The notes beneath the pieces are model-generated. The model searched no databases, was not told the origin of the DNA, and saw only the letters and a list, made by a program, of their open reading frames with translations. Positions 22,938 through 33,444 of a DNA stretch of 64,000 bases are shown piece by piece; the stretch's first letter is position 1, and each line of letters opens with the position of its first letter. Source of the stretch: Zingiber officinale (Eukaryota; Streptophyta; Magnoliopsida; Zingiberales; Zingiberaceae); contig NW_024589898.1 in the NCBI RefSeq assembly GCF_018446385.1, positions 496,001 to 560,000 on the forward strand. The letters are read 5' to 3'. Both the position numbers and the translations under genes were made by a program.

Positions 22938-24006
22938 TGAGACTTGTAAAATATCTTCACAAGCTAATGCAACATCCAATAGAAGAAGGCATACACGGAG
23001 AGTTATTTGCTGCATAGGAAAAATAGCAAGGCAGAATAAAAAGAATCATCTTATCAATAACTCATAAGATGATTAAATTAAGGCATACCTCTCTTCAATT
23101 GTCTCGATATTCTAGAATAGCTTTTTGAGAACAGATAATGACTATGCATACTCATGGATATGGTAGAGAATGATTGCCTGTGAAGAACCAAATTAACAAA
23201 AATACTAAGAAGAGAGCAATTTATTAACTCATTCACTAATTATGGAAAGAAAACTTTTGACAAAATGCGTTGAACTACATACAATATTCAGCATTGTTAC
23301 TGAAACATCAAACTCTTGGGCATGGACAACTCTACTGCTATTTATAGCAGCACTTTGATGCATTGAAGCACTATTAGCTTTAGACCCTGAAACCATATAG
23401 CCTAGGCAGCTATTCTCATAGTCAATCTGGTCCACAAAAGTATGCGCAAGCTCTTCACTCTGCTCCTATAATCAATATAGTTATAAATCAAAGAGTGCAC
23501 GTAAAATATCTTTTCAGTTGTAAGAACAATGCTAGTTTAAGAAATCATGGAATATTGACTGAATGGATAAACATGGATTAAATTATTTCCAACTTTGAAA
23601 AAAGGATAGAGAAAATGGTGAAATTACATGAAATAGATAATAAAATATTAGCAATATTCAAAATACCATGATTTGGAGAAGACATGATTCCCAAGGAACA
23701 TCAAACTTTTCTGCTATAGAAGAATGGATGATTCTAAAGATCATGTTTAACCTTATCATACAAGTTAAGTATAATCATGTCATATAATATCATATGTTTA
23801 ATATGATTATAGCTTTATTGTTTAATAATTTGGTTCCTCAAGAATGTCAGTATGAAGATGAGAAATTATCTTCATAAATTAATTCAAAAAACCAATTACC
23901 TGTGATTCAGTCAACTTACTTTAACCTTGTTTAATGCATCAAGGAGATTCCTAGGATCAGTGCAACCATCTCAAAAGTATTCTACAACAGCAATGTTATG
24001 AAGAAC
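22938..24006 (-). pseudogene. Captured fragment of CCR4-NOT subunit 10 (CNOT10) gene
   Basis: Three minus-strand exons with GT/AG borders: 24006-23920 (VLHNIAVVEYF then stop, DGCTDPRNLLDALNKVK), 23465-23283 (EQSEELAHTFVDQ through EFDVSVTMLNI) and 23009-22938 (LRVCLLLLDVALACEDIL). These match segments of the plant CNOT10-like protein, a TPR-repeat subunit of the CCR4-NOT mRNA deadenylase complex, as I recall it. TGA replaces an expected Arg codon in the first exon. The rest of the gene is absent. Exon order is kept, and the strand is the same as the TTL fragment upstream. Confidence 0.82.
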
Positions 24007-24211
24007 CTGAAATAAATAGAAAATGATTAAGGTTCACACAAACAAGAACTACACATAGTAAATAAACTTCTCTTCTTTTGTATGCAAGTCAACAATAAAT
24101 CATCATGTACTTTAAAAATGAGTAAGATATTAGTTAAAGTAGAAATAATTAGAGGAAAAAATAGACATGTTTCATATAGCAGCCAATTAATACATTTTGA
24201 CATGGAGAAAC

Positions 24212-25379
24212 TGTTGGTGCGGTTAGCACTAACGATTTAACCCAGGTTTTGATGAATGACAAATCAGGTTAAGTTAGTCTGTTGTTGTCTGACACTTTGA
24301 TAAAGTGTGCAGGAGAAGTCCAGACAGGTCGACGGGCCGACCAGATGTCTGGCACGAAGTCCAGCTAGGTCGACGGGCTGACCGGATAGCTGGCGAGAAG
24401 TCCAAGCGGGTCGACGGGCTGACCGGACGCTTAGTGAGAAGTCCAGCTAGGTCGACGGGCTGACCGGATAGCTGGCGAGAAGCCCAGGCGGGTCGACGGG
24501 CTGACCGGACGCTTGGCAAGAAGTCCAGACGGGTCGACGGGCTGACCGGACGTCTGGCAGGTAAGTGAGGTAAGTCACTGGAGGGGAGTGACTGCGAGGA
24601 CGCGTTCCCGGGAAGGGAACATTAGGCGTCGATCCGGCTTAGATCCATTTCGGATATCTAAGTCGAGATCGTGACTAGATTCCGGTCTCGGAAAGACGGA
24701 ATCTAAGTCATACTCTTGTTGTTAATTTTTATTACTTAGCGTATCTATAAAAATGTGCTTACAATCTGTGCTGCAGGGTTTTTATTTGCCTCGGACTAAC
24801 ACTGTTTTGCAGGTAGGAAACAGTGAGGGTCCGGGCGCCCGGGATGGTTCTGGGCGCCCGGAAGTCCGGGCGCCTGGAAGGTATCCAGGCGCCCGGAGGC
24901 AAGTTTTATCCCCAGGACGACGTTGACACTTGGAGCATGCTGGTTGGGAGTGTTACGTCACATTCCAGGCGCCCGGAAGGGATCCAGGCGCCCGGAGCAG
25001 CATATAAAAGAAGCCCCAGGCAGGAGCTTCAAGATATCTGTGTTCTGAGAACTCTGAGTTCAATCACTCTGCTACTCTGCGCTCCAACGACGTTCACAAA
25101 GCTCCGACGACTCACTCCGGTTTTCTTTTAATTCATTATTTGTCGGTATAGCTTTGTTTTTCTTTCATTAGCAATATTTGTACGTAAATTGTAATTATCC
25201 GAATTGCTAGTGAATTGCCCAACGAAAGTACTCAAGGAGTACGGGCCTTCGAGTAGACTTCGAACGAAGTAAAAATCAACCGTGTTCATCTCTTTACTTC
25301 CTTACTTTTCCGCTGCGTTTTAACTCGAGATTTTCGAATCGATATTCACCCCCCCTCTATCGAATCTAACGGTCTTACA
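24212..25379 (+). repeat. 5' LTR of the gag-only element
   Basis: Begins TGTTGGTGCGGTTAGCAC and ends AATCTAACGGTCTTACA. U3 (24317-24560) has six imperfect copies of a roughly 40 bp unit built on GGTCGACGGGCTGACCGG. Around 24830-24995 lies a cluster of GGCGCCCGG palindromes just before a TATA-like CATATAAAAG (25003-25012). Confidence 0.93.
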
Positions 25380-25381
25380 AG

Positions 25382-25393
25382 TGGTATCAGAGC
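25382..25393 (+). promoter_or_regulatory. Primer binding site (initiator Met tRNA)
   Basis: TGGTATCAGAGC lies two bases inside the 5' LTR and is complementary to the 3' end of plant initiator Met tRNA. Confidence 0.93.
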
Positions 25394-25605
25394 GAGGTTC
25401 CGCTCTGATTTGGTGCAACCACCAAACAGATAGGGGGTGAATTTTTTTTTAAAAACTGATATTATTATCTTTTTGGAAGATTTTTTTTGCATTTAAAATC
25501 TAAATTGGTGCAACACCAACTTAGAGTTTCTGTTTCTCCCGCACTGCTAATCCAAGACGAAGTCTTGGGATATTTTTCCAGTTAATTTCGTGTGTGTAGG
25601 TTATA

Positions 25606-27279
25606 ATGTCTCAACAAGAAGGCTTCAGCACAGTACGTCCTCCTCTATTCAACGGGGATGACTTTTCGTACTGGAAGAGGAGAATGGAGGTCTACATGAA
25701 GACAGACTACGACCAATGGATGAGCGTCACAAGGGCTTACAAAATTCCAGTAGACAACTCCGGGAACATACTAGACCCTGAAGACTGGACAAATGATGTG
25801 AAGAAAAAGGCATCAATTGAAAACAAAGCCATCAATACTCTACACTGCGGACTAACACGAGAAGAACTGAACCGGGTCGGACCGCATCAAAACGCTAAGG
25901 AGCTTTGGGATAAACTGATCGAGCTGCACGAAGGAACAAGCGATGCGAAGGTAACAAAGAGAGATTTGCTGTTAAATAGAATTTTTAATATAAAAATGCA
26001 GGAAGGAGAAACGGCAAGTCACCTCCACGCGAGGGTCAAAGATATCCTCAACGGTCTCCACACGATAGGCCACCAAATGGAGAACCGAGACTTAATCAGG
26101 TACGCGTTAAATGCTTTTCCGCGAAACAATTTGTGGGCATCAATCGTAGATGCCTACAAAATTTCAAAAAATTTATCTAAATTAAAATTGGACGAACTCT
26201 TTTGTGAATTAGAACTTCATGAGCAAACTAACGCCGGGGTCGAGAAAGGTGTAGCTTTATTTGCAGGTTCCTCTAAAGAAAAGAAGAACAAGCCCGAATC
26301 CGAAGAAGATTCCGATCAAGACTCTGAAGACGAAGAACACCTGGTGAACCTGGTAAGGAAAATGTTCACCAGGAAAAAGAGAAGCTTCAGCAAACAGGAT
26401 CTTCAGAAGATCAGTTCGCCAGCCGACTCAAGAAATGTCACATGTTTCGGATGTAACAAAAAGGGGCACTATAAGAACGAATGCCCAAGATTGAAACTTG
26501 ACAAACCAAAGTCAACAAAGAAGAAAGCCCTCAAAGCAACATGGGACGATTCCTCCTCAAACGAATCGGAAGGAGAAAAGCACCAAAGTCACCTCGCGCT
26601 GATGGCTCGCGAAGCTGAAACGGAAGACGAATCAGAGGAATCGGAAGACGGGTCCGAACCCGAATCGAGCCACGAGTCCGTACTCGTTTCCGAAGGTTCC
26701 AAAGAGGTATACCTAAACTTAAATCGTAAATTCTTTAGAATTATCTCGTGTTTAAATAAAAAATTAGTTAAATTGGAAAATAAAAATAAATCGCTTCTTG
26801 AGGAAAATCAAAACCTCAAGGAACAATTAAAAAATTCGAATCCAACTCAAGATCGAACACTTGAGGAGGAGAATTTATCATTAAAAAATGAACTTAATAA
26901 GTTAAAGGAAATGTTGGAAAAATTCACAACAAGATCTAAAAATTTAGATTTAATTCTAAATAACCAAAAGGCATGCTATAATAAAACCGGACTTGGATAT
27001 AAGTCAAACTCAAACAAAACCTTTAAATCATTATTAACCCAACACAAAGCAACTAAACAAGCTTGGGTCCCGAAAGCGTGCTTAACCACGCAAGTAGGAC
27101 TTAATCAATTCTATATACCTAAAGATAAAATACATTATATAAACTTGAAAAAATCAGATCAAAAACTAAAATATAAATCTAAATTAAAATCAAAATTCAA
27201 AACTCAACAAAATTTAGATTATCACCAAGTTGATTATAACTATAAAAAGAATCGATACAAGCCTAAAATTAAAACTTAA
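25606..27279 (+). CDS. Gag polyprotein of the gag-only SIRE-like element
   Basis: An uninterrupted frame of 557 codons. Residues about 10-220 are a copia gag (UBN2-type) domain (PPLFNGDDFSYWKRRMEVYM near the start). An intact CCHC zinc knuckle, CFGCNKKGHYKNEC, spans residues 280-293 and would bind nucleic acid. A Ser/Glu/Asp-rich stretch follows (about 315-360), then a coiled coil (about 370-450) and a Lys-rich tail. In complete SIRE elements the AWVPK motif near residue 490 leads towards the protease, but here the frame runs on in Lys/Asn-rich sequence and stops. The product should form virus-like particles. No stop or frameshift is seen, unlike almost every other element ORF in the window, so it may still be expressed. 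Confidence 0.9.
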   Translation: MSQQEGFSTVRPPLFNGDDFSYWKRRMEVYMKTDYDQWMSVTRAYKIPVDNSGNILDPEDWTNDVKKKASIENKAINTLHCGLTREELNRVGPHQNAKELWDKLIELHEGTSDAKVTKRDLLLNRIFNIKMQEGETASHLHARVKDILNGLHTIGHQMENRDLIRYALNAFPRNNLWASIVDAYKISKNLSKLKLDELFCELELHEQTNAGVEKGVALFAGSSKEKKNKPESEEDSDQDSEDEEHLVNLVRKMFTRKKRSFSKQDLQKISSPADSRNVTCFGCNKKGHYKNECPRLKLDKPKSTKKKALKATWDDSSSNESEGEKHQSHLALMAREAETEDESEESEDGSEPESSHESVLVSEGSKEVYLNLNRKFFRIISCLNKKLVKLENKNKSLLEENQNLKEQLKNSNPTQDRTLEEENLSLKNELNKLKEMLEKFTTRSKNLDLILNNQKACYNKTGLGYKSNSNKTFKSLLTQHKATKQAWVPKACLTTQVGLNQFYIPKDKIHYINLKKSDQKLKYKSKLKSKFKTQQNLDYHQVDYNYKKNRYKPKIKT

Positions 27280-27802
27280 ATTAATGGCCAATAATTCAGG
27301 GGGAGGCTCCAGAATAGCTGGCACCTCCAAAACTAACTTACCCGACAGGGTAACCCAAAACTAACAAACCCGGCAGGGCAATTAGAATTAGAGACCAAGT
27401 TTAACTTAAATCATGGTATTGGTGAAATTTTTGGATGATAGTACGTTAGGGAAACTTGGGCATCGCATGTCTAGAAAGATATGGTTTCGATCTGGTGCAT
27501 TTGGCCAAGTGGAACTGACCGAAGCTACCCTTAAACGAATCCTAACCAGTTAGACCAAGATTTAGTACTAAGTTTCGTGGATAGGACTATTCGGAAAACC
27601 TCGAAAGGTTGGTTACTTCTAATGATGTCATTGTGACTCACCAAGCTTAGAAGTTTATCCGAAGAATGCCTATTTGTGGAAACCAAAGCTAAGTCTGAAT
27701 CTAACACAAGTTAAAATAAAAGTCTGTAATCAAACCAATTTCATCTCACAAAATCATAGGATTCCCTGATTGATAATATAGTTCGGGTGAGATGAATAAG
27801 GC
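27280..27802 (+). other. Non-coding interior of the gag-only element
   Basis: Follows the gag stop. It has related GACAGGGTAACCCAAAACTAA and CGGCAGGGCAATTAG-like segments but no protease, integrase or reverse transcriptase motif in any frame. Confidence 0.55.
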
Positions 27803-28790
27803 TTTAAAAATTAATTTCAAAATTTTAATTTTAACTTAAAAATTAATTTTAATTTTAACTTAAAAATTAATTTCAAAATTTTAATTTTAATTTAAAAATT
27901 AATTTCAAAATTTTAATTTTAACAAAAAAATTAATTTCAAAATTTTAATTTTAATTTAAAAATTAATTTCAAAATTTTAATTTTAACTTAAAAATTAATT
28001 TCAAAATTTTAATTTTAATTTAAAAATTTAATTTCAAAATTTTAATTTTAAAAATTAATTTCAAAATTTTAATTTTAACATAAAAATTAAATTTCAAAAT
28101 TTTAATTTTAACTTAAAAATTAATTTTAAAATTTTAATTTTAACTTAAAAATTAATTTCAAAATTTTAATTTTAATTTAAAAATTAATTTCAAAATTTTA
28201 ATTTTAATTTAAAAATTAATTTCAAAATTTTAACTTAAAAATTAATTTCAAAATTTTAATTTTAACTTAAAAATTAATTTCAAAATTTTAATTTTAATTT
28301 AAAAATTAATTTCAAAATTTTAATTTTAACTTAAAAATTAATTTCAAAATTTTAACTTAAAAATTAATTTCAAAATTTTAATTTTAACTTAAAATTAAAA
28401 TTAAAATTTTAATTGTAACTTAAAAATTAATTTCAAAATTTTAATTTTAACTTAAAAATTAATTTCAAAATTTTAATTTTAACTTAAAAATTAACTTCAA
28501 AATTTTAATTTTAACTTAAAAATTAATTTCAAAATTTTAATTTTAACTTAAAAATTAATTTCAAAATTTTAATTTTAACTTAAAAATTAATTTCAAAATT
28601 TGTAATTTTAATTTAAAATTAATTTCAAAATTTTTAGTTTTAACTTTAAAAATTAATTTCAAAATTTTTAACTTTAAAAATTAATTTCAAAATTTTAATT
28701 TTAACTTAAAAATTAATTTCAAAATTTATAATTTTAATTTAAAAATTAATTTCAAAATTTTAATTTTAAACTTAATTTCAAAATTTTATT
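27803..28790. repeat. AT-rich minisatellite, about 32 bp unit
   Basis: About thirty copies built from AAAAATTAATTTC, AAAATTTTAATTTTAA and CTT. Copies vary in length through loss of the last part. The unit is almost self-complementary. It sits where pol would be in an autonomous relative. Confidence 0.93.
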
Positions 28791-29662
28791 CAAACTTAAA
28801 ACTTAAAACTTAAACTTCAAACCTAATTAAAAAAAAAAAAAACTAACTAAAGCGTTTTTTTAAATTTCTTTTGAAAATTCTACTCCAATTACTTTGAAAA
28901 TCTTATATTAAAAATTCTTAGCAAATATTTTCAAAAGCTTTATCTTAGATATCAGGTTCAGGGGGAGAAATTAATTAAAAGTTTGGAAGTTTAAAAATCC
29001 CACCTAATTTTTAAAATTGATTTTCAATTAAAAATTATTACATTTAAATTTAGTCAGTTTTGTAACATATGCTTGAAAATTAAACTTTCCAAACTTAGCA
29101 AATTTATTTTGACTAAAATTTTACTTGCTTTTGAAAAATTAAAAATGTTGCTTTGTTTTGAAAATATCAAAATTGAAAACTAAATTCAACTTAGTGTTTG
29201 AAAATTAGAATTTACCTTTTGAAAAGTAAATGTTACTTAAAATCTAATTTGAAAAACCTGATTTGAAAATTTTTACACTTTTGAAATGTTAAACTTGATT
29301 AACTTTAAACTTATACTTTTCAAAATTCAACTTGACTCCCCCAAGGCAACTTGCCTATCTTTTAATTTGGGCTTAAAGATTACACTTTTATCAGTATCTT
29401 TGAATTTTGAATCAAACGTAGAGATTTTCCAAAATAAGATGTTTCTTAAATTAATAACTTTCTACAGTAACTCCACACTATGCTTGTTTACTCTTGCTTA
29501 TTTTTTTTTGATGAATGCCAAAGGGGGAGAGTTAGGTGGTTAAGTTAGCTAAACCAGAATTGAAAATACAAACTAACTTAAAAACCCTTTAAATGCTTGT
29601 TTTTTCTTGCATATGTTTTCACTAACTTAACCAGGTTGTCATTCCATCAAAAAAGGGGAGAT
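28791..29662 (+). other. 3' untranslated part of the gag-only element with polypurine tract
   Basis: AT-rich, without a domain-bearing frame. ATGAATGCCAAAGGGGGAGA at 29512-29531 is a stretch I recall before the 3' LTR of SIRE-type elements. The polypurine tract is at 29649-29661. Confidence 0.55.
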
Positions 29663-30839
29663 TGTTGGTGCGGTTAGCACTAACGATTTAACCCAGGTTT
29701 TGATGAATGACAAATCAGGTTAAGTTAGTTTGTTGTTGTCTGACACTTTGATAAAGTGTGCAGGAGAAGTCCAGACAGGTCGACGGGCCGACCAGATGTC
29801 TGGCACGAAGTCCAGCTAGGTCGACGGGCTGACCGGATAGCTGGCGAGAAGTCCAAGCGGGTCGACGGGCTGACCGGACGCTTGGCGAGAAGTCCAGCTA
29901 GGTCGACGGGCTGACCGGATAGCTGGCGAGAAGCCCAGGCGGGTCGACGGGCTGACCGGACGCTTGGCAAGAAGTCCAAACGGGTCGACGGGCTGACCGG
30001 ACGCTTGGCAAGAAGTCCAAACGGGTCGACGGGCTGACCGGACGTCTGGCAGGTAAGTGAGGTAAGTCACTGGAGGGGAGTGACTGCGAGGACGCGTTCC
30101 CGGGAAGGGAACATTAGGCGTCGATCCGGCTTAGATCCATTTCGGATATCTAAGTCGAGATCGTGACTAGATTCCGGTCTCGGAAAGACGGAATCTAAGT
30201 CATACTCTTGTTATTGAATTTATAAAAATGTGCTTACACTTTGTTTGCAGGTTTTTATTTGCCTCGGACTAACCTTGTCTTGTAGGAGAAGGAGTCTCCG
30301 GAGAAAGGTGATTCAGGCGCCCGGAAGGTATCCGTGCACCCGGAGGCAATTTTATCCTGATGACGTCGTGACACTTGGAGCTCGCTGGTTGGAGTGTTAC
30401 GTCTCACCAGTGCGCCCGGAAGGGATCCAGGCCCCGAGCAAGATATAAAGAAGCCCCAGGCAGGAGCTTCAAGATATCTGTGTTCTGAGAACTCTGAGTT
30501 CAATCACTCTGCTACTCTGCGCTCCAACGACGTTCACAAAGCTCCGACGACTCACTCCGTTTTTCTTTTAATTCATTATTTGTCGGTATAGCTTTGTTTT
30601 TTTTTCATTAGCAATATTTGTACGTAAATTGTAATTATCCGAATTGCTAGTGAATTGCCCAACGAAAGTACTCAAGGAGTACGGGCCTTCGAGTAGGAGT
30701 CGTCACAGGCTCCGAACGAAGTAAAAATCAACCGTGTTCATCTCTTTACTTCCTTACTTTTCCGCTGCGTTTTAACTCGAGATTTTCGAATCGATATTCA
30801 CCCCCCCCCCCCCCCTCTATCGAATCTAACGGTCTTACA
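29663..30839 (+). repeat. 3' LTR of the gag-only element
   Basis: Same ends as the 5' LTR, but with one extra U3 repeat unit, a longer C run (about 17, against 7) and a middle part (about 30215-30450) that differs strongly from the 5' copy. Confidence 0.93.
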
Positions 30840-32111
30840 GAAACAACATCAAACCCTGAGTTACAACTATTAGGGAGACCTAAAGACAAACAGTGTAAAA
30901 GCCTTCTCACAAAAAGTAGTAGTGTGGATAGTAAATATGCAATTTCTTCTTTCATATCAAACCCGACAAAGAATCATTGGATCACTGTCATCTTTGGGAA
31001 GCAATGAGATTTCAATTAAAATAGAACAAATTTAAGGAATTTTATATTCTTGATTTGTATAATAACAGGTCAATTGATTTTCATATGGAGAAGAACCAAG
31101 TAAAATATAGTCAATGTAAAATCCTTAAGAGTTGAAGTCGAATTATATTTCAACTAAAATACAAATTAAATCAATGAAAAATGATAATCAAAGTGAAGAA
31201 ATAAACAAGTAGACAACATGTTCTATTATCACAACAGTTCACAGAACCTAAACATTCTAAAAACACTAAATCTAAGAATTTATTTGTGGTAAAGAATCTA
31301 AGCTTGCTACGCATGAAATCTAATGAATCTGGAATGCAAATGCTAAACACACTAGGAGTTGAAGTCTTATGAAAGGTTAGGTGCAAGAAAAGGTGAGGAG
31401 GGCCCCTTGAGGTTTAATCTTAACAACTTAGCATCTAATATTTGGACGCTAAAGTTAATGCATACTAATGACTTTGACTCTGAAATCTACAATATCCACA
31501 GTTCATACATGATTACAGTACACTCTTCTTCATAGCAAACAACACAGAGTAGGAATCTACAAGTTCTGTTATGTAAGGTTGACCATAGAGAAAGTTAATG
31601 CAGGCAGCGGCTGCGTTCGGGGATGATCGACTTCTAGACTCCATGTAAAAATATTTATAGGAAATAATCTGACAAATATTTTTTCAGAACAGATCTGTTT
31701 CGAAAAATAAGAATCCAAAAATAGAATAATTAATCCACGTAAATCAGAATCCATGGAGAAATAATTTGACAAATCTGTTTTAAAATTTTACTAATACAAA
31801 TCTCTAATTTTTCATAATGTTTTTTTAGTATTTTACCATTTAATTAGCTATTTTCTTTTTATTTTTTTAATTAAATTTAAAAATTACAGGAAATAACAAC
31901 TCCTTAATCTAGTAAACAAAAATGATAAAATTAACTCAGGGTAGTGTTTAAGGAAATTTATCAAACACATTGCATGCATCAATCAATTAATACTTGCAAT
32001 CAAGAGATCAAGAAGATGTAATTGTCGAGAGATCAAGAGATCTAGAAGAATTCAAATCTCAAATTAAAAGAATGATCTCTAAAATAAAGAGGGGAACATG
32101 ATCAGATCCAC
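30840..32111. other. CACTA-2 interior between the inserted retrotransposon and the TTL exons
   Basis: AT-rich, probably intron or intergenic sequence captured with the gene fragments. I see no exon that I can name. Confidence 0.4.
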
Positions 32112-32534
32112 CTGCAACGTGGTATCATTGACAATAGCCATTGTAGCAGATTGTTCTTCCTTGGACCACCTAATCCGGCCAAAAATAAAAAGTTAAAAGG
32201 ATTCCAGAATAGAAAAAGGAATGAGAGGGATTGGAAGAATCGTGACTGCGAGACGGAGGGAGAGATGGATCCGATCGGAGGGTGAGCCGCGAAGGCCTCG
32301 AGCCATCCGACAACGTCGATCTGAAGAATTAGAAGGTGAGGAAAGGGGTCGACGAGGGTGATCGAGAGTAGAGATGAGAGGTAAAGGTGCGACCTTGTTG
32401 AACCAGATCCCGTAGGCGGACTGGATTGCATGGTGGAGGTCGGAAAACGGCGAGGCGGAGGCGAGCTCCTTGGCGAAAAGCTTGCTGCCGCAGCACAGTA
32501 GCACATCCTCCTTCATCCACGAAAAAGACGCCAT
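32112..32534 (-). pseudogene. Captured 5' part of transthyretin-like/OHCU decarboxylase (allantoin synthase) gene
   Basis: Minus strand. Exon 1 runs 32534-32394 from ATG (MKEDVLLCCGSKLFAKELA, then IWFNK). Exon 2 starts at 32320 (DVVGWLEAFAAHPPIGSISP). Exon 3 is 32169-32112 (WSKEEQSATMAIVNDTTLQ). This matches the N-terminal decarboxylase domain of the plant bifunctional TTL protein, which turns the urate-oxidation product OHCU into allantoin, as I recall it. The family motif His-Pro-x-Ile-Gly is present (HPPIG). The rest of the decarboxylase domain and the whole transthyretin-like domain are missing. GT/AG borders are seen at the end of exon 1, the start of exon 2 and both ends of exon 3; the end of exon 2 is unclear. 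Confidence 0.85.
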
Positions 32535-32989
32535 CTTTTATAGATCTAGGAAGGGGAAGAGGGAGATGAGGCGAGGAGGAAAGTGGTGGCATCGCGATGG
32601 TATACGGTGGACGACGCGATATAGGTTTAGGTTTGGAGGGAAGTATGAAGTGTTGTAAATTTTGGCTAAGTGTTGGTGGAAAAATTAAATTATTTTATTT
32701 TGGTTCATTAACACCACTTTTAACAACGGTTTTTTACTATCCGATTTCGTAGATAGAACAAGGAAGCTATCATAGACACCGGGTTTTAAAAACCGTTGTT
32801 AAAATCGGTGTCTATTAACGAAAAAAAGCGCTCATAGACATCGGCTAAAAAAACCGATATCTATGAACGAAAATCTACGCTCATAGACACCGATTTTTAG
32901 AAAAACTGGTGTAAAATACTCAAAGACATCGGAATTTACTTAAAACCGTTGTTGTTCCACCGATGTCTATGAGAGTTTTTCTTGTAGTG

Positions 32990-33444
32990 TCCCCATCGAT
33001 TTCTCCAAGGACTTGTATTTCATTTAGATAAGCCATCATTTTGAGGATATGATCCCTTACGGGTGTCCCCTCAGACATGGTGGTTGTCATTAGCTTTCTC
33101 ATTGCCTCTTGCCTTGTAGTCCGACTCTGGTGCCCAAAGAGTTCTTTGAGATTGTTCATTATATCATAAGCTGTTGGTAAATCTTGATACTGATGTTGCA
33201 ATACATTTGACATTGATGCCAAAATGTAACATCGTGCCATCTCATCAGCTTTTACCCATTTCTTATGATACTCAATCTCTTCTGGGGTAGAGTCACCGTC
33301 AGGTGCATCAGGGCAAGCCTCAGTCAGTACAAACTTATAGCTTTCAGCAGTAAGGACAATGTCCAGGTTTCTTTTCCAATCTATGTAGTTGGGTCCAGTA
33401 AGTCTGTTCTCTTTCAGTATAATGGCCAGTGGGTTGAAAGTCAT
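32990..33444 (-). pseudogene. Copia gag N-terminal part
   Basis: The minus-strand ATG at 33444 opens gag: LKENRLTGPNYIDWKRNLD, then YKFVLTEACPDAP, LKELFGHQSRTTRQEAM and MSEGTPVRDHILKMMAYL. It runs open to the CACTA-2 insertion point at 32989. The frame resumes at 22687 with the expected next residues (ETQVDIILQTLP), which proves the insertion. Confidence 0.93.

Larger units (their letters stand above)
24212..30839 (+). mobile_element. Gag-only SIRE-like copia retrotransposon (TR-GAG type)
   Basis: Complete element: 5' LTR 24212-25379, primer binding site, one long gag ORF, an AT-rich minisatellite, a polypurine tract (AAAAAAGGGGAGA, 29649-29661) and 3' LTR 29663-30839. The target duplication GAAAC (24207-24211 and 30840-30844) is exact. 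Protease, integrase, reverse transcriptase and RNase H are all absent, so it must borrow these from a relative. It inserted into CACTA-2. Confidence 0.95.
22688..32989 (-). mobile_element. CACTA-2, non-autonomous, carries TTL and CNOT10 fragments, one end missing
   Basis: The plus-strand right end is TTTTTCTTGTAGTG at 32989. Next to it lie subterminal repeats with ACATCGGTTTT-like units (32705-32985) and a stretch (about 32650-32700) that CACTA-1 also has just inside its left end (CTAAGTGTTGGTGG). It reads in minus orientation. The opposite terminus is absent: only about 50 bp beyond the shared terminal exon the sequence runs straight into copia gag at 22687. A gag-only retrotransposon (24212-30839) lies inside. 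Cargo is two different host gene fragments, both on the minus strand. Confidence 0.88.

Noticed and set aside
24274..24519. Minus-strand frame with repeated Ser-Ala-Arg-Arg-Pro units, also at 29725-30070 and 40670-40873
   Set aside because: Product of the tandem U3 repeats of the LTRs; it recurs only where that repeat is.
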